NCBI RefSeq assembly: GCF_000004075.3
Contig: NC_026659.2
Coordinates: forward strand, 25,872,272 to 25,936,271
DNA: 64,000 nucleotides
Source: Cucumis sativus
Lineage: Eukaryota > Streptophyta > Magnoliopsida > Cucurbitales > Cucurbitaceae
Direction of reading: 5' to 3'
The position numbers and the translations under genes were made by a program. The notes beneath the pieces were generated by a model, which saw nothing but the letters and a program-made list of their open reading frames with translations, was not told the DNA's origin and did no database searches. Shown here in pieces: positions 37,901-50,582 of the stretch (position 1 is the stretch's first letter; every line of letters starts with the position of its first letter).

Positions 37901-39857
37901 CTATTCTTTATTAATATGAAGAAGGGGAAGGGATTTCCAACATACCACATGCCTTCACATTAATCACACACATCTTTTAACTTTCTCACACAAACAAATC
38001 AATCCCTCTTTTTCGTCCATTTTCTCACTCTCTAATTATAAGATTTTGTGTCAACAACAGTCCTCAAACTTGATCTTCTTCTTCCTCTCACTTTTTATTT
38101 CACTTCTTTTCTCTCATTTTTCAATACTAAAACCATGAGTCTCCCTTCAAATCCAAAGTATTTTTATTACTAGTAAAACTCTATAAGGAATCAAACTTAT
38201 AATTACTAATAAACTTTGCAATGTCAATTATTATAATTTCAAAGTCCATAGTTGATTGATTTGTACCTCAACTTTTTTTTCTTTTTTTTTTTGTCTTTTG
38301 AATATAATGTGTTATGTGATGTAGGGCTTTGGTAGTATAAAAGTCAGATTTTACTTTTTCTTTCCTTTTTCTGTTTCAGTAAAAAAAAATGACAAGATAA
38401 CTTTATACTTGGAAGCTATATATAGACATGTGAGGCACCCCAAAAATATGAAACTTGGGGTTATTTAATCAAAATAATGTTCAAGTACTAGCTCTAACAA
38501 ATTTAGATTCTAAACCTAAACTATACTCTATACTCTACATTTAAATTGAGGAAAACTATATGATGATTTGGTCAAAGATCTTGCTTGTTTTATAAATATC
38601 ATATCAGTATTAAATCCTTCCTCTACTTGAATTGAAAAAAAAAAGTAAAAAGAGGAAATTATTATTATTTAGTATTAAGTATTAATTTAAAAACACTTCA
38701 TTATTTGAACCAAAAAATTGCACTAGTACTAGACATCAACTATATATATATATATTATGTATGTATATTTAAGAGAAGATAATAAAAAAGATGTATTATG
38801 CAATAGTTAGATTCTTTAATGTATTTATAGGGCAACACCTACCAATTATTTTACGCGTCTATCTTTCTAATTTGTAATCTTCCAATTCTTTTTCATTGTC
38901 TTTATTAAGCATCCTAATTCATTCACCTTTTCCTTTTTACCCACATTTAAATCTTAATTAATAATGTCACTAAATATTAGATTAGCTAAACCATATTGAA
39001 ATTGACAACTCATTTTACAAATTTGAAACTAAAAAGAAAAAAATAATTGACATGTTAATTAATTAATTAGCAGTGGCTTTAGCAAAATTGTTTGATCAAA
39101 ATGTAAATTAATGTTATTGAATAGTTTTAAAAAATGAATGGAAAAGAGAGTTATAGTGATCTGTTCCACATCCCTTTCCTCAATAAATACCATAAAGAAA
39201 TGGAAAGCTTCGTGCATTCAAAACAAAAGATTTGCATTAATTGTTCATAAAAACGACACCCACATTATTATGATTATTATTTATTTTTACCTTTCTCGTT
39301 GTCAACAAAACCAATCTGCTTTATTTCTTCCAAACATTAATGTGCTTATTATGTTCGTAACTTAAAATAATCCCAAGTGGATTAGCTTTAATAATAAACT
39401 AATCCTTAAATTTCAAGAGAATCAATCACCAAATGAGAAACACAAAGTTAAAATTTTGATGAATTCCATCCATGGGTGTCGTCGAATCTGCCATACACAA
39501 GCACCACCTTCTTTTTTTGTTTCTGTGTTCATTTGATTTTGTTCTTCACTGTTTCAACAGCATTTTTCTCGTCATCAAAACACAAAAGTTTCTGAAAACA
39601 TTATAAAGAGAAACAGTATAAAGAAAAAATTTTCCAGAATTAGGCAGGCGGATAAGATGGTGCTATGTCTTTGTCTAAGTTTTTCCTAAATAAATATTGT
39701 TGAGAATATTATGGAAGCCGCACGCTTTGCCGTCTTAAATACTTTATAATCTTAGTTTATTAAGAAACTAATTAATATTTTAATTAGCCTAAAAACATTG
39801 ACCTCCGTCGACACCGCTGAGCAAGTCCGTCCAAAGATAACGATTTCTGGCATCTCT

Positions 39858-39865
39858 CCACGTGG
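39858..39865. promoter_or_regulatory. Palindromic G-box 5' of the PADRE gene
   Basis: CCACGTGG, a perfect G-box palindrome, about 400 bases before the PADRE start codon. G-boxes bind bZIP and bHLH factors. PADRE genes are known to respond to pathogens and stress, which fits, but the link here is inference. Confidence 0.4.
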
Positions 39866-40266
39866 AACTTCCATCCAGCCGGTTACGGGTTTGCCGACTT
39901 GTCGTTTAACTACAAAATATAGAACCCATAAACACCAAGTTTTAATTTTTATCAAAGTAAAGTAAAAATTTCAAATAAAAAATATAAAAAGTAATGAATT
40001 TTTATAATCTCCGTACGTTACATTGTCAATTTTCGATATAAATTTGACCCACGTTGTATTAAGTTAGTTGGGAAGTGTGAGATATATGAATGGATGGCCT
40101 GCACTTCTAAAAACTAAGTAGACCCATTTGGCGAACAAGGAAGCTGTATAGAAAGAGACTTTTTTTTTCCTTTCATTCTTCTCTTATCTAAATCATCATC
40201 ATCTTCTTCTTCTTCTTCTTCAACTTTTCATCATCTTCTTTCAATCTATCAAAAACAGAATTTCAG

Positions 40267-41013
40267 ATGGGTAATTGTCAAGCGGTTGATGCAGCGGCTT
40301 TGGTTATACAGCACCCAAGTGGCCGGATTGAGAGGTTGTATTGGCCGGTGGTTGCTAGTGAAGTTATGAGGACTAATCCGGGTCATTATGTTTCTCTTAT
40401 AATTCCATTGCCTCAATCTGAGGATGACAATCGCGAGCCAAAAACGGTGCGGTTTACTCGTGTCAAGCTTCTTCGGCCAAATGACACTCTTGCTCTTGGC
40501 CATGCCTATCGACTTGTTACCACTCAAGGTATCTGTGCTGCCTCTTTTCCATTTTTGTTTTCTTTTTAAAGGTTTTTACACTTGTTCAGCCCTTTTGATG
40601 TTTTGTTTGGAACTTGCAGAGGTTATGAAGGTGTTGCGGGCTAAAAAGTATGCAAAATCTAAGAAGCCTTTGCCGGAATCGGAGGAGAAGCCGCAGACGG
40701 TGATGGAGGAGCGGTCTGCTGGTGATGAAGAAGAAGATACTGAAAAGAATCAGCAGGTAACTACTCAATTTGTTTACTTTTTGAACTGATCACTGCATCA
40801 GAAAGTGAGAAAAGTCACATATGATTGTGATTGAGGGGTCATTTCCAACTATAGATGAAGAAACCATACCAATGATCTCTTTGGAAAAAAAAAACATTGC
40901 AGGCAGTCAAACATGAAAGACATCGAATTAGAGCACCTGTAGCAAACACAACCGCGGCGAGATCAAGGGCTTGGAGACCATCATTGCAAAGCATCTCTGA
41001 AGCTGCCAGCTGA
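40267..41013 (+). CDS. PADRE (DUF4228) protein
   Basis: Three exons, 40267-40528, 40620-40756 and 40903-41013, give 169 residues. It begins MGNCQAVDAA: Gly2 fits N-myristoylation and Cys4 palmitoylation, so membrane attachment is likely. The PADRE/DUF4228 core follows (VIQHPSGRIERLYWPV, then PGHYVSLI and VRFTRVKLLRPNDTLALGHAYRLVT), leading into a basic segment (VMKVLRAKKYAKSKK), an acidic linker of Glu and Asp, and a basic C-terminal end (RHRIRAP...ARSRAWRPSLQSISEAAS). The family is plant-specific, often induced by pathogens, with unknown biochemical role. Arabidopsis At1g10530 and At1g60010, next to NAT8 and NAT7, are the likely equivalents from memory, consistent with NAT lying just upstream here. 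Confidence 0.93.
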
Positions 41014-41408
41014 TTTATGTTTCTCATACTTTTTTCTACATCATAACAAAGCAAGAGTGGTTCATACGACAGAATAGAGGAGTTTGATTTAAGATAGCTC
41101 ATTGATGGCAGAGAAACATCTCAATTTATTGAAAGTTAGAAGATTCAGAGAGAGCTTGAAAATGAGCATCCAAGTTTCCAATTTCAGTGTAAAACCACAG
41201 CCCCAGAATGATTCATGTATTGCAATTGCAACTAATAAGCCATTTGTATAGCAACAACAAAGATATCAATGAAATTGACACTGTGTTGGAGTATCTTTGT
41301 GATGATACACACATTTTTTCCTCCATCATCTTCAACACAAGAGCAAAGATAACAGAATCTAGATAAAAATATACAAGGATCTCCACAAATGAAACAACAA
41401 AAAGCAAA
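41014..41408. other. Convergent 3' spacer, PADRE and PRIN2-like
   Basis: The 3' UTRs of the PADRE gene (+) and the PRIN2-like gene (-) face each other across under 400 bases. No other gene is seen. Confidence 0.6.
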
Positions 41409-42475
41409 TCATTTGAACCCTCCTTTTGAGTTCCAAATGTTCCAATCGTTATCCAGGTGGTTTTGAGCCCATAGTAGTGAAGTTCTTGCAGCCAAAGGCG
41501 CTCCGGATAATTTCCTCTCGTTGAGAGCAATAAACATATTAGTGAAAGGCTCTACTATTAATGTCCCAGGACCTCCGTACTCCACATGCAAATATTCACC
41601 AAATATCTGCTCAAAACTTGCAAGTACATTCATGTTAAGTTAAGCTCACATAAATCCGGACAATTGAATTCAAATTGGAATATTCATTCAAGTTTTGATT
41701 TGAAAAATCAAAATGCAAGAAGCATATCAATAATGGCAGCACAGGTCAAACATTCAGAAAAATTCTGCGCAATTAATGGAAGCTGTCTTGTAAATAGTGA
41801 TCGTTCTGTAGCTCTCTATAGTCAGGTCCGATGTTTCCTAAGCCACAATTATTGAACTGTTGGGAAATAAATCTCACGCCTTGAAGGCAAAAGCACAACT
41901 AAAATAAAACTAACTCTTTAAGCAAACAATCGCCTCGTTTGATTCACGCATTTCCACAAACAGATAGCTACTCAGACATATGCTTCAACCCAATACAAAC
42001 AAATTCAAATTTCCAATTAACAAATAAAGAAATTACAATCTTTTCAATCTATAAAATCGTTACCTTCGAGCAAACATCCACAACCGAATCGAAGTCGTTC
42101 CCGAATGTCTCGCGATCCTTCGCTAGTTTTTTCGACAACTGCTCCTTAAATTTCTGGGTTTCCTGCAAAAACCCACCAAATATAATAATCAACGCGACCA
42201 CATGACACAAAACCAAATCAATTCGAGTTGGAAAAAGAAGCCACGTCGGCAAAACATACAACTTCTGCAAATTCCGGTATTGGTTCTGGGTAAACGTAGC
42301 TGGCCGTGATCGGAGTGGCTCTGTAAATTACGGAAGAAGTCAAAGTACAATTAACCAAAGGCTTTACGAAAGAAGGGAAAAGGAAAAACGTCGGATAGTG
42401 AAGACCGTTGAAGCCTGCTATCTTGGCGGGAGAAACCTCAACGGCCGAGACCAGAGCGCCACCGTACCGCGCCAT
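41409..42475 (-). CDS. PRIN2-like plastid protein
   Basis: Three exons, 42475-42260, 42162-42064 and 41606-41409, both introns in phase 0, give 170 residues. It matches the PRIN2 gene at 61526-62214 in intron positions and sequence: PEPIPEFAE at the end of exon 1, ETQKF opening exon 2, and IFGEYLHVEYGGPGTLIVEP in exon 3, then NERKLSG and WAQNHLDNDW. PRIN2 helps the plastid-encoded RNA polymerase respond to redox state. The first 55-60 residues could be a plastid transit peptide but are unusually hydrophobic. One conserved Cys (residue 103) is kept; the Cys at residue 56 of PRIN2 has no aligned partner here. Role of this paralogue is unknown to me. The strong site II cluster upstream suggests steady expression in growing tissue. 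Confidence 0.9.
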
Positions 42476-42517
42476 TGGATAGGATTGTCCCGAATTCGTG
42501 TAGCATCAATTTGTAAA

Positions 42518-42652
42518 AGCCCAAAGAAAATTCGCTGTTCACGATTGGGCCGAAGCCCAGCCATTTTGACCTCTACCCTAAAATTCTACAGCCCAGGTCC
42601 AATTTTAAGTTAAATAGGCCAAATTCAGCCCGACTGAGAAAACTTTTGGGCT
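42518..42652 (-). promoter_or_regulatory. Cluster of five TGGGCY (site II) elements
   Basis: AGCCCA at 42518-42523, TGGGCC at 42546-42551, AGCCCA at 42554-42559, AGCCCA at 42590-42595 and TGGGCT at 42647-42652 all lie 43-177 bases upstream of the PRIN2-like start. Site II elements bind TCP factors and are typical of plant genes for growth, ribosomes and organelle maintenance. Confidence 0.65.
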
Positions 42653-45600
42653 CTTTTTCCCAAATATTAATTTTGCTATATTTTAAATATTTTTTAATAG
42701 TTTAGATTTTTGGAATTATTAAATAATATCTACAAATATAGGAAAGCATCACTAGATAAAAATAGTGGTATATCGTTATTATAATATTTTTGAAAAAAAT
42801 CAACAAAAAAAAGGAATAAAAACGAAGGGAAAAAGAAGAGGAAGTAGATGAAGAGATGATGAAAGTAAGGAAGATAAATAAATAAAAAAAAAAAAAAGAA
42901 TGATTAAAAGGAAGAACTTTGATATGTCCACTCTATGCATTGGAGAATGGAGGGTGAGGTCCATACACATGCTGACATTCATACATTTTTATATTTCACA
43001 AAATTCAAAAATTGAAAAAAACAAAAAAGGTAGAAATAAAAAAGAACAACTAAATGATACCCACAGACGCTCCCTCGAAAATTAAATCCCCCACTAATTT
43101 TTCTTTTTTCACTCTTCCTTTTCTATTTCTTTTTTTCCCCTTTTGGTGTCACCTTCATTGGCATCCAAAGTTTGTAAATCCTTTCTTCTTTTAAGGTTAT
43201 CTCCCATGAGAGTTTTACCACTTTTTTAAGACAAAACATTTTAACTTCTAAATATAAAGATAACTTTTTTATACAACAAAATAAAAGTTTTCTTATGAAT
43301 AAAATTGAAATTACATGGATAAATGATCGTGAGATGAGGGTTAGATTTAGGATGTGAGATTTGAATTTAATTTTAGAATGTTTAAAGTAAATATGAATGT
43401 GTGTGTTTTGTGATTAAATATAATTGATGAGAAGATGAGAGAGGTTGTTATATTATATTATTATTTTGAAGGGAAGAAAAGTAAAGAATGTGACATTCTC
43501 TTTTTGTAAGTGAACATGAAACAAACTTTTTTGCAAGAGTTGCTTTTGCTTTTGTTTCTTTCTTCTTTTTGCAATAGGGGAGTTTTGTTGTTAAATAGTG
43601 GAAGAAATGACCAAAGAGGTGTCCCCATGCCCTTGACATTAGTGCTGTCTTGCATTCAATTCAGCACATATATAAAAATCATAATTAATACATACAAAAG
43701 AAAATCTCATGACATATCTGAAGAATTTTCAGAATTTAGAATCATTTTGGCTTTTCAACCATTTTAGGGCCCTATAACCTTTTTCTTTGCTGCAAAGCCC
43801 ACAATTAAAGGTATTTTGCACAAGGAAGGACTAAAACATTAGGGCACCCCCACTAAGAGAATATACACAAAAGCAATACCTTTCAATTGGATCAGAGGCC
43901 AAAAGAAATTTTGGCTTTCTTTTTCCTTTTTTAAACTATTATTATTGTTGCTGTTATTATTTGAATTAATTTTCTACATGTAAAAGAACACTTAGGATTC
44001 CTTACTTTAAAGTCCATTTTGTATTGAGAGAAAACACACATGCTATTACAAAAAAAAAAAAATCCACTTGCCCTGCCCAAAGCCATTTTACCATTTAACA
44101 AAAAGGAGAGCATAATAATACATAAGAAAAGGGATTTTGTTGATACCTTATTTGAAAGTTTAAAGTTTTAGGACTCCTCTTCATCTGTTTTTCTTCTCTA
44201 ATTACTTCTTTTGTCTTTCTTACCATTCAAGATTCAAGTCAACTACTTTCTTTCTTTCTATTTCTACTCTTCCATTTGTACCGCACTAACTCATAACAAA
44301 TATCAACTCAATATTTACTAAAAAAGTTAATCTATTAAACTTTTTTCAATTAATTAATTTGGAAATTTTGTGGTTTGCACTTATTTTCATCAAATTGATA
44401 CAGTAGGTTTTCACACAAACTTCTAAGTTTAATGACATAAAATATTTCTTTCCATCTTTTTATCTTAACAACTATATTAAAGAAAAAGAAGTTTGAACCA
44501 ATCTTTCCTCATCTTAAGTTCATAGTTGTTTGGAACGCTTTTTGTGTCCAAGTTGGATACACATGGGACATTCCAATTGGTTAGAGTTTTCAAGAACTAT
44601 ACTCATAGATATAAATAAATATATAATGGGCCAATCATAGCTCCAGCTGCCAACAAAAAAATGATCATAATATATAAATTCTAATATATATATATTGATT
44701 TAGCAAACATTGATCCTATACCATAATAATATTACTAGTTGAGATTAATGATGAGATATGATAGTGTGGGAAGCAATAAGGTAAGGCAGTGACATAAAAT
44801 AAAATCCAAACTTTTTTATTAATCTTTTACCTATCAAGTCTCTATCAAAACCCCCACGATTGGCGCTTTCAAAATAAGCTTAAAATCGGCATTTCTTTTG
44901 CTCCTGTTTCTCATGTGACTCATTCAAGCATTTGATCAAACGCCTTGTGGCCATCTCTCTCTTTTATGTACAACCCCCTCCTCCCCCTCCATCTTATTGG
45001 AAACACTCGCTGGAGTTTCCCCACTTGGCCCAATCAAAACCAATTACAAAACCCCATCTCATTATTTCTATTTCTATTTCTTTTAGCTTTTGCTCATCCT
45101 ACACCAATTTTATGCTATGATTTTTGTATCGTTTGTATATATAAATACGCGTGTGTTTTACAAAGACTCTAGAGTTGGGTCGGAAAGGGTAGATGTATAA
45201 TGGTAATGTAGTTTATAATATAATTGACCATAGGTCCACATTTTAATTTAATGGCTACCTTTTTTTGTGTTTGTGGAGAAAGATGGTGGCGTGGCATAGC
45301 CTCTCTTATAGGTGTAGGGGATAGTCCAAATTCTAGTGGAACCCATCCTCTAATATTTTCTCATTTAATTGATTTTGTGAAGTCCTTCTCAATTTAATTG
45401 TAATTCAATACCATCCATTGGATTATATAAAAAGATTTGTGTATGGGGATCCACAATATATATTCATTTACTAAATTAAATGTATGAAGATTTTTTCTTC
45501 TTCTTCTACTTACTTAATGTGTATTGGATAGTGATGTGTTCTAAAGTTATGATATTAAATATGATCATGATTTTGAATTACTAGTGTGTACGTGTTTCTT

Positions 45601-46951
45601 TTTTTTAGAGTTTTAAATGTAATTTGATTATAAAAGCTTGAAAATATTATTTATGTGACATAAGTTTTTAACTATTAGATAAGATAGGAAAAAGTGAAAA
45701 ACCAAAAGTTTTGTCCTCTTTTAATAGGAAAAATCAAAATCAAAAGTGTTTTATGTAATTTTCTTATGCTCTCTTTGTGACTGCTTTTTGAAAGATGTCA
45801 TCCATATTTGGTGGAATAGAGGAATAATTAAATAAATCAATAGTGTGTGTGATTGGAGATTTGGAGTTATTATTATCTATAAATATGTTCAAATAGATAC
45901 TAGATTCAACAGCTGTGATAAACTCAATCATTTTATATTTTCAAACCCATGTGTTATATTTTAAACATACTCTATTTTTCTTGAACTTACAAATGAAGCA
46001 AATAGGTAGAAGTTAGGACTATGAAACCATGCAACAAAAGTCTTTGAAATCAATCAAAATATCAACACCCACTAATAAATATTTATTTTGACAAATTAGG
46101 CGGAAGTAGTTGTACAAAGGGCCTAGTTTCTTCTGTCTTTGTGCAATATACATATATGAAGAAAAAAAAAGTAAGTATTTTCCTATTTATTTAAGGTTGA
46201 TCAAATGAACTATTCATATTCGTAGCTTACATGATGGTCCTAGAATATGACCAATCAATAGAATATCTTGGAATCTAAAAGTATCCGTCCAACATAAATT
46301 TGTCCACTAATAATTGTTACTATAGGGTGTTTGGTCCACTGACTTTTTAAATTAGTATTAAAATGACTCAATTTCAATAGTTTCAAGTGTACAAAACAAT
46401 TAGCATAAAATAAAAGGTATTTATAATGAGTAGCACTTTTAGGGTTTGTAAGTGTATAATAATATTTTATGATTGATAAACTTTTATTAGGAATATATAT
46501 AAATAGTTTTGCATTGTTGTTTTATGTACTAATAACTTAAGGCTTTTATATTTGCAACTGTGATGCTAAATAAAAGGAGAGAGAGAGAGAGAGGGGCTGA
46601 AATTGGGTGGTGGATTTTAGCAAAGGGAAATATGAAGGGGGCCATAGTTATGGAAAATAATATAAGTTATGTCGGGTATCTAAGGCTAAATGACAATTTT
46701 CTTTCGTGTTTTTTGGCCTCCCCCACTCTGTTTTTTTGTACTACTATAACATCCTCCCAAAAGTTCTTAATTAAGATGAAAACAGCCACGGCCGAGGAGG
46801 TCATCACCGGAGTTTAGCTCATCGGAGGGGCCAGCCAGCTGGTTAAAGGAGATCCTAATAAACACTATGATACAGAAAAGAAAACCCAATTCACAAAGCT
46901 ACAAAGTATTGATTGTCAATCACATGTGAATAGACAGAGTCACATAGAGTG

Positions 46952-46955
<4 letters not shown>

Positions 46956-46982
<27 letters not shown>
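46956..46982. repeat. AG dinucleotide microsatellite
   Basis: Uninterrupted AG run of about 27 bases in a purine-rich segment. Confidence 0.93.
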
Positions 46983-47225
46983 AGGAGAGAGAAATTGAAT
47001 GAAAATTAATCACATTGATTGAACAAAACCAATACAACAAAGCATTCAAAGGCCCCAAAGACCTTTCTGTATAATTGGGATTTTTTTTTCCCCTTCAGCT
47101 ATAAAAATAAAACTTACACAAACTCAAGAACAAAAAAAAAAAAACAGAGGCACTTCCTCCAGCCGAAGGGGCGGGCAGTTCCACTCATACAATACACACA
47201 CACAAGCAAGAGCATGCCATCCCCC

Positions 47226-47245
47226 ATGCCATGCCATGCCATGCC
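47226..47245. repeat. ATGCC pentanucleotide repeat (4 units)
   Basis: Four perfect ATGCC units about 580 bases past the stop codon of cyclin D1. A variant unit precedes and follows. Confidence 0.9.
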
Positions 47246-47434
47246 ACGCACCAAAAGGTGTAAAATTGGAGTCACCTTTATCAATTTTATCACCAAAATA
47301 TCGTTGTTGAAGATTGAGAAACTTTTGATCCAAAATTCAAAATCACTTCAAACTTGGAACTTGAAACCATAATGCCACTGCTCCATTCATCATTTTCTCA
47401 ATAACTCTCTCCTTCATAAGGTCCCACTCTCATT

Positions 47435-47457
47435 CCACTCCCACTCCCACTCCCACT
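47435..47457. repeat. CACTCC hexanucleotide repeat
   Basis: About four CACTCC units in tandem, in the 3' flank of cyclin D1. Confidence 0.88.
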
Positions 47458-47819
47458 GTTGAATTCAGAATTCAAAACTTTCTCTATTTTCACACTCCAT
47501 ATGGACTCCACTTATTCAACGCTCTGCCATTTCCCTTAAAAATCAAACAAACTTCTCTCTTTCCCTTTAGTTTCCCTTCCCATTGGGAATCTGCAAAGCC
47601 ATTAAATGAATGGCTATTGCCCACCAACATGATCCATAAATAAATAAAATTATTTGAAATCTCTTAGCCCACCTCAAACTTTGAGATCTCATTACACTAT
47701 ATTATTACTATAATTAACACGCACCACCATTCTAGTTAAATGTTAACTTAACCATCTAAAAAAAAACCCTCCCAAAAAATATCGAGGATTCTACTTTATG
47801 TTTTGAAATCACCACCCCA

Positions 47820-50315
47820 TCATTCTTCAGTGTTGTTACCCTTATCATCATGTACCCAGAGATGGGTCTGGTTTAATTTTCTCCTTTTGTTTGGTGATGA
47901 TGAAGATGAGGAAGAAGAAGAAGAGTAGGAAGAAGATAAGTCGCTGGATCTCATTCTAGTGCGGACTGTCACTCTATACTGAGGTAAGATTTTGGGAGAC
48001 TTTCTTCGGGTATTATCAAGCACAATCTCTTGCATTAACCGGTAGCAGCCCATGATATTTTCCTGCAAATAATAAACATTCTTTCGAAATTGGCATCCTG
48101 TGGATTGGATCATTTTATTATAAACACACACATCCTCGAGGTAATCACAATCTGGTGCTTACTTTCCTTAGACCATTGCACCATGATTCAGCATGTTCTG
48201 GATTGACAACAGACAAACTCTGGACTTCATTTGCAGCACAAAGCAAAGCAGCCGCCGCAATACAAGATGGCCAGTACTCCAGAAATATTACCTCTGTGGA
48301 CCAATCATAACTTTGATTTTTCATTTTTTCAAATCCTATGTTTTAAAAAAAAACCACAGCACAGTTTTGTGTATATATATTCTTATTTACCTCGGATATG
48401 TGACAGTATAATCTCTGTTGCTCTTGAGATAAGAAACTCAATGAAATCCCCAGATGGGTCAAGCTTGTAGGCAAAGAATGCTATGAAATTGAACGGTGTT
48501 ACCGAACGTAGCCGCCAATCTAATACCCTCAGGACCAATAATTCCATCCTGCATATTGTTCTGGGTTCAAATATATATTTAGCCCCTTCAACCTGAAAAA
48601 TGAAAAACAACCCATTATAATACATCAAAAAAATAAGAGAGATCAGGAGCAAAATTTATAAGGAATTCCATTGAAACCTGAAGATCTAGTAATGCAGGAA
48701 CAAGTGGTTCCTCCATTTTAGCAGCGAGTGAGAGACAAGCAACAGAGAGAAGTTGCAATGGCCATCCATTTGATTGCTGAAGAGCAACAGTGTGGCAAAA
48801 TTAACCAAAATTAACATTAGGGGCTAATCATTTTCTATATCCTAATAATGGAATCAACATCACTATCAAGGGAACAATAAATGCCCATCGGTATTTTAGG
48901 TGAGAGTTTATTGGTGATTTTTGGTCATATCAAATTAGTTCATCCTATCCGTTACTTTGCCGGCACTGTGCCTACACATTGCATGTGCCGCGACAGGAGA
49001 AACAAAAGTTTGTGAAAGGCATAATGAACATAAAATCGTACTTTCAAGACCTTTAGCCTATCCTATATGCACCATCAATATTTTTACTCATAATTTACTA
49101 CTTATTAATTATTTGATTAACTATTTCCCCAATTCCCAAAAGGTTAAACAAACCTTTTTAATAATACCTTTAGTAACTTATACAATTGTCCGATCAATAA
49201 AATACATAAAGGCTAAGGTATCTTCAGCTTTTTTCTACCAAACAAAAAAATCAAAGACCAATATCATAACATACACCCATCTTTTTGCATTCTACAATAG
49301 AACCTAGAAATATAGGTAAATATTGAGATGCAATGACGTAATTAAATGTATATAGATATATAGTTTAAAATATACAATAAGTTCTAATTTGTCACGTGAA
49401 TGACTAGTTGAATATTTTATTTTATTTTAGCATTGAGATAATTTGATATTTTATATTTGAAAACAAGTTAAATGCAGTCTTAATCTTGATACAGGAAGTA
49501 TATATATGTATATTATATATATTAAATATTACGTTATATACTCAGTATTGATATGATATAGTCTAGTGTAGTCATTTTCATGGTTTGGAAAAGTCAAACA
49601 TAATTACTCCAATTAAATGTAACAAAAAAAAAAAGCAATGATCACTCGAATCGCTCGACGATTATCTTGAATCTTCAAAATAATTCACGCAGATGATATA
49701 ATTTTTTTTCTCTCACCGGCAAACGGCGTGAACAAAGGAAGCGATCCAAATAGTTGACGGAGAGATACGCTGTTAACGGCTGAAAACCGTAATATGCTTG
49801 AACCTGCATATATAAATAACCGCCGTGTGCGACGGAGACGAAGATAAATAATCATAATATATCAAACGGATTAGTTGTCGTGAACTGGTACGGAGACTCC
49901 GATTCGATTGACTCGGATCTGACTCAGTACCAGTAATCGCCGACGGATTCTGGTGTGATAATACATACAACCGCAATAATCGTCACGTGAAGAGTGGCAT
50001 TTCGGTAATAAAATAAAAAGTTCAGACCGATTGTGAAGAAAATCGAAGAAATACAGACGAAAACCGTACCTTAAGAATCCATGCAATAGAGTCTAGTCTA
50101 GCGGCGGCATCAAGCGACGGAGATTGGAAGCGCGAGAAACAGTCGTAATCGGGAACGAAGTGACGCTCATTCTTGATGAAGACGGAAATAGATTCCTCGA
50201 CGCAGGCTGGAGACTCGAGGTCGGAAGAACACCCCGGGGACTCGCCGGAGAAGACGCCGGAAGAATCTTCCTGGCAGAGTAAATTAGAGAAGCAGTTGGA
50301 AATGGATACGGACAT
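47820..50315 (-). CDS. CYCD1: D-type cyclin, CYCD1 class
   Basis: Six exons, 50315-50070, 49803-49717, 48776-48678, 48592-48391, 48293-48163 and 48062-47820, give 335 residues, the length of Arabidopsis CYCD1;1. The retinoblastoma-binding motif LxCxE is present as LLCQE at residues 12-16. The cyclin N box runs through IAWILKVQAYYGFQPLTAYL and SVNYLDRFL; MEEPLVPALLDLQ and DWRLRSVTPFNFIAFFAYKL follow, then the cyclin C part. The tail has a run of serines ending in PNKRRKLNQ, which may be a nuclear signal. It partners CDKA to phosphorylate RBR at G1/S in the nucleus. A TTTCCCGC E2F-type site lies about 270 bases upstream. The serine run is encoded by a microsatellite-like tract and may vary. Confidence in the class is high from the box sequence. 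Confidence 0.96.
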
Positions 50316-50582
50316 GATCGCCGCTTCTGGCTCCTCATTCTATTGCCATATTTTTTATGAAAGAGATTGGAGAAGAGATGGGAGAAGTGGACGGAATATT
50401 TAACGCCGGTGTGTGTGTGATGGTAAAGAAAAAAGTGGTTTTAGTTGAAGTTGGGGGTTGGAGGCTTCAATCGCTTTGTCTGCATATATATGATGTTAAT
50501 TTAATTAAATTAAATTGTGATATTATTTATTGGTTAATTTTATTATTTATATTATATTAATATTTGATAAATTAAAAAAAGT

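Larger units (their letters stand above)
33621..40266. other. Long intergenic spacer, NAT to PADRE gene
   Basis: The left 150-200 bases are the NAT 3' UTR. Beyond, AT-rich DNA with a nested tandem duplication at 34007-34147, a possible MITE-like element at 34725-34993, a somewhat GC-richer segment with an unassigned open frame near 35517-35720, a TTC-rich tract near 36404-36427, and a G-box at 39858-39865 in the PADRE promoter. A trinucleotide-rich tract (ATC/TTC) at about 40195-40225 lies in the PADRE 5' UTR. I see no supportable gene. Confidence 0.5.
42476..47819. other. Intergenic spacer with site II cluster at left
   Basis: The left 200 bases are the PRIN2-like promoter. The rest is AT-rich. 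It contains a local GC-rich patch at about 46786-46850, AG tracts at about 46577-46593 and 46956-46982, ATGCC repeats at 47226-47245 and CACTCC repeats at 47435-47457. The last few hundred bases form the 3' flank of cyclin D1. I see no supportable gene; an 85-codon open frame at 43510-43767 is not recognisable. Confidence 0.5.

Noticed and set aside
40991-41020. miR167-like string TGAAGCTGCCAGC-TGATTTA at the end of the PADRE gene
   Set aside because: It is the sense strand of conserved codons (Ser-Glu-Ala-Ala-Ser-stop), and I see no complementary star arm nearby to make a hairpin. Chance resemblance.
43510-43767. 85-codon frame beginning with a hydrophobic Leu/Phe stretch like a signal peptide
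   Set aside because: The Leu/Phe run comes from a T-rich tract and the rest shows no conserved pattern.
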